A stretch of 7,447 bases of DNA from positions 1-7,447 of the forward strand of contig NZ_CALBSN010000111.1 in NCBI RefSeq assembly GCF_937967675.1, in the 5' to 3' direction. Position 1 is the stretch's first letter. Every line of letters begins with the position of its first letter. The stretch is from an uncultured Flavobacterium sp. GTDB lineage: Bacteria; Bacteroidota; Bacteroidia; Flavobacteriales; Flavobacteriaceae. This document shows positions 6,806 to 7,447 of the stretch, in pieces. Made by a program: the position numbers and the translations under genes. The notes below the pieces were generated by a model. That model saw only the letters and a list, made by a program, of their open reading frames with translations. It did no database searches and was not told where the DNA came from.

Positions 6806-6813
6806 TACCTTTG
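6806..6813 (+). promoter_or_regulatory. -7 promoter box of the alpha/beta-hydrolase gene, very close to the start codon
   Basis: TACCTTTG followed by C is an exact match to the Bacteroidetes -7 box TAnnTTTG. It ends 5 bases before the ATG at 6819, so transcription starting some 4-7 bases after the box would give an almost or fully leaderless mRNA. There is no TTG 17-23 bases upstream; that zone is occupied by the hairpin element. Confidence 0.5.
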
Positions 6814-6818
6814 CCCAC

Positions 6819-7447
6819 ATGAAAACCACGAACTTCAAAAACACCAAAATCAGTTACACCGACCAAGGAAAAGGAACGGCTGTGGTTTTATTGCATGGTT
6901 TTTTGGAAAATCAATCGATGTGGAAAGCGTTTATTCCTGAATTGGTGAAGAAACACCGCATCATTACTATCGATTTGTTAGGTCATGGCGAAACAGAATG
7001 TCTAGGTTATGTCCACACGATGGAAGACCAAGCCGATATGGTGCATCATGTATTATACGAATTAAAAATCAGAAAAGCGGTTTTGATTGGACATTCGATG
7101 GGTGGTTATGTGGCATTGGCTTTCGCCGAATTGTATCCCGATAATGTAAAAGGAATTGTATTACAAAACTCCACTTCAAGAGCTGATAGCGACGAACGAA
7201 AAGCAAATCGTGATAGAGCTATTGTGGCGGTGAAACAAAATTATTCGGCATTTATTCGCATGAGTATTGCTAATTTGTTTAGTGAAGACAATCGCGAACG
7301 TTTAGCTGATATTATTGAAGAAGTAAAATTAGAAGCTTTAAAAACACCACTTCAAGGAATCGTTGCGGCCTTAGAAGGCATGAAAATCCGAAAAGACCGC
7401 GAAGTTATTTTGCATTTTGCGCCTTATCCGATTCAACTTATTTTAGG
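6819..7447 (+). CDS. Alpha/beta-hydrolase fold protein, N-terminal part (cut by window edge)
   Basis: A soluble, probably cytoplasmic serine hydrolase of the alpha/beta-fold superfamily (carboxylesterase / MenH / enol-lactonase-like group); the substrate cannot be told. The 209 visible residues start MKTTNFKNTKISYTDQGKG, the usual first strands, then the oxyanion-hole motif LLHGF (24-28), ITIDLLGHGET (49-59) and the nucleophile elbow GHSMGG (91-96) with catalytic Ser93. A helical cap region follows from about residue 120 (SRADSDERKANRDR). The catalytic Asp and His would lie beyond the window. The frame is open from ATG 6819 to the edge. That start is preferred because the conserved first strand begins right after it and no in-frame upstream start gives a homologous extension. 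It follows pepP in the same direction but is separated by a strong terminator, so it is likely an independent transcription unit. Confidence 0.93.
   Translation, partial: MKTTNFKNTKISYTDQGKGTAVVLLHGFLENQSMWKAFIPELVKKHRIITIDLLGHGETECLGYVHTMEDQADMVHHVLYELKIRKAVLIGHSMGGYVALAFAELYPDNVKGIVLQNSTSRADSDERKANRDRAIVAVKQNYSAFIRMSIANLFSEDNRERLADIIEEVKLEALKTPLQGIVAALEGMKIRKDREVILHFAPYPIQLIL

Noticed and set aside
6749..6940. Open frame starting at a TTG and overlapping the hydrolase start
   Set aside because: It is in another frame from the hydrolase CDS beginning at 6819, which has clear family motifs; the overlap and unusual start make it a shadow.
1..7447. CRISPR array, insertion sequence, toxin-antitoxin, defence or phage module
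   Set aside because: No regularly spaced repeats, transposase, integrase or small paired ORFs are seen on either strand; the genes are ordinary chromosomal ones with similar base composition throughout.

Overview
The window looks like core chromosome of a low-GC member of the Flavobacteriaceae (Flavobacterium or a close relative). Three things point there: Bacteroidetes-type promoter boxes (TAnnTTTG, in two cases with a TTG about 20 bases upstream), a lipoprotein whose Cys is followed by a run of acidic residues as in the Bacteroidetes surface-export signal, and proteins typical of the group (b558-type SdhC, a large Asp-box propeller protein, PepP). I see no rRNA, tRNA, CRISPR array, transposase, phage gene or obvious foreign island.

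Left part, minus strand (1-5169). Transcribed right to left are a large secreted Asp-box (BNR/VPS10-sortilin-like) beta-propeller protein (5169-2392), a surface-type lipoprotein of unknown function (2308-1436), then the succinate dehydrogenase/fumarate reductase operon: sdhC (1256-396) and the first 125 codons of sdhA (377-1, cut by the window edge; sdhB is expected beyond it). A good promoter match sits just upstream of sdhC, so the sdh operon is probably transcribed separately from the two envelope-protein genes.

Right part, plus strand (5285-7447). Across a 115-base divergent promoter region lies pepP (Xaa-Pro aminopeptidase, all metal ligands present), ending in a clear intrinsic terminator. 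A 241-base intergenic stretch (6578-6818) follows, unusually rich in secondary structure: the terminator, a 21-base-arm inverted repeat directly abutting it, a second 16-base-arm hairpin, and a -7-type promoter box only 5 bases before the start codon of an alpha/beta-hydrolase gene that runs off the right edge.

The genes are respiratory (Sdh), peptide-processing (PepP) and envelope/secreted functions; nothing shows that they form one pathway. I do not see a convincing new multi-gene system. The points most worth a second look are the hairpin-rich spacer 6578-6818, the enlarged extracytoplasmic loop in SdhC, and the unassigned lipoprotein/propeller pair.
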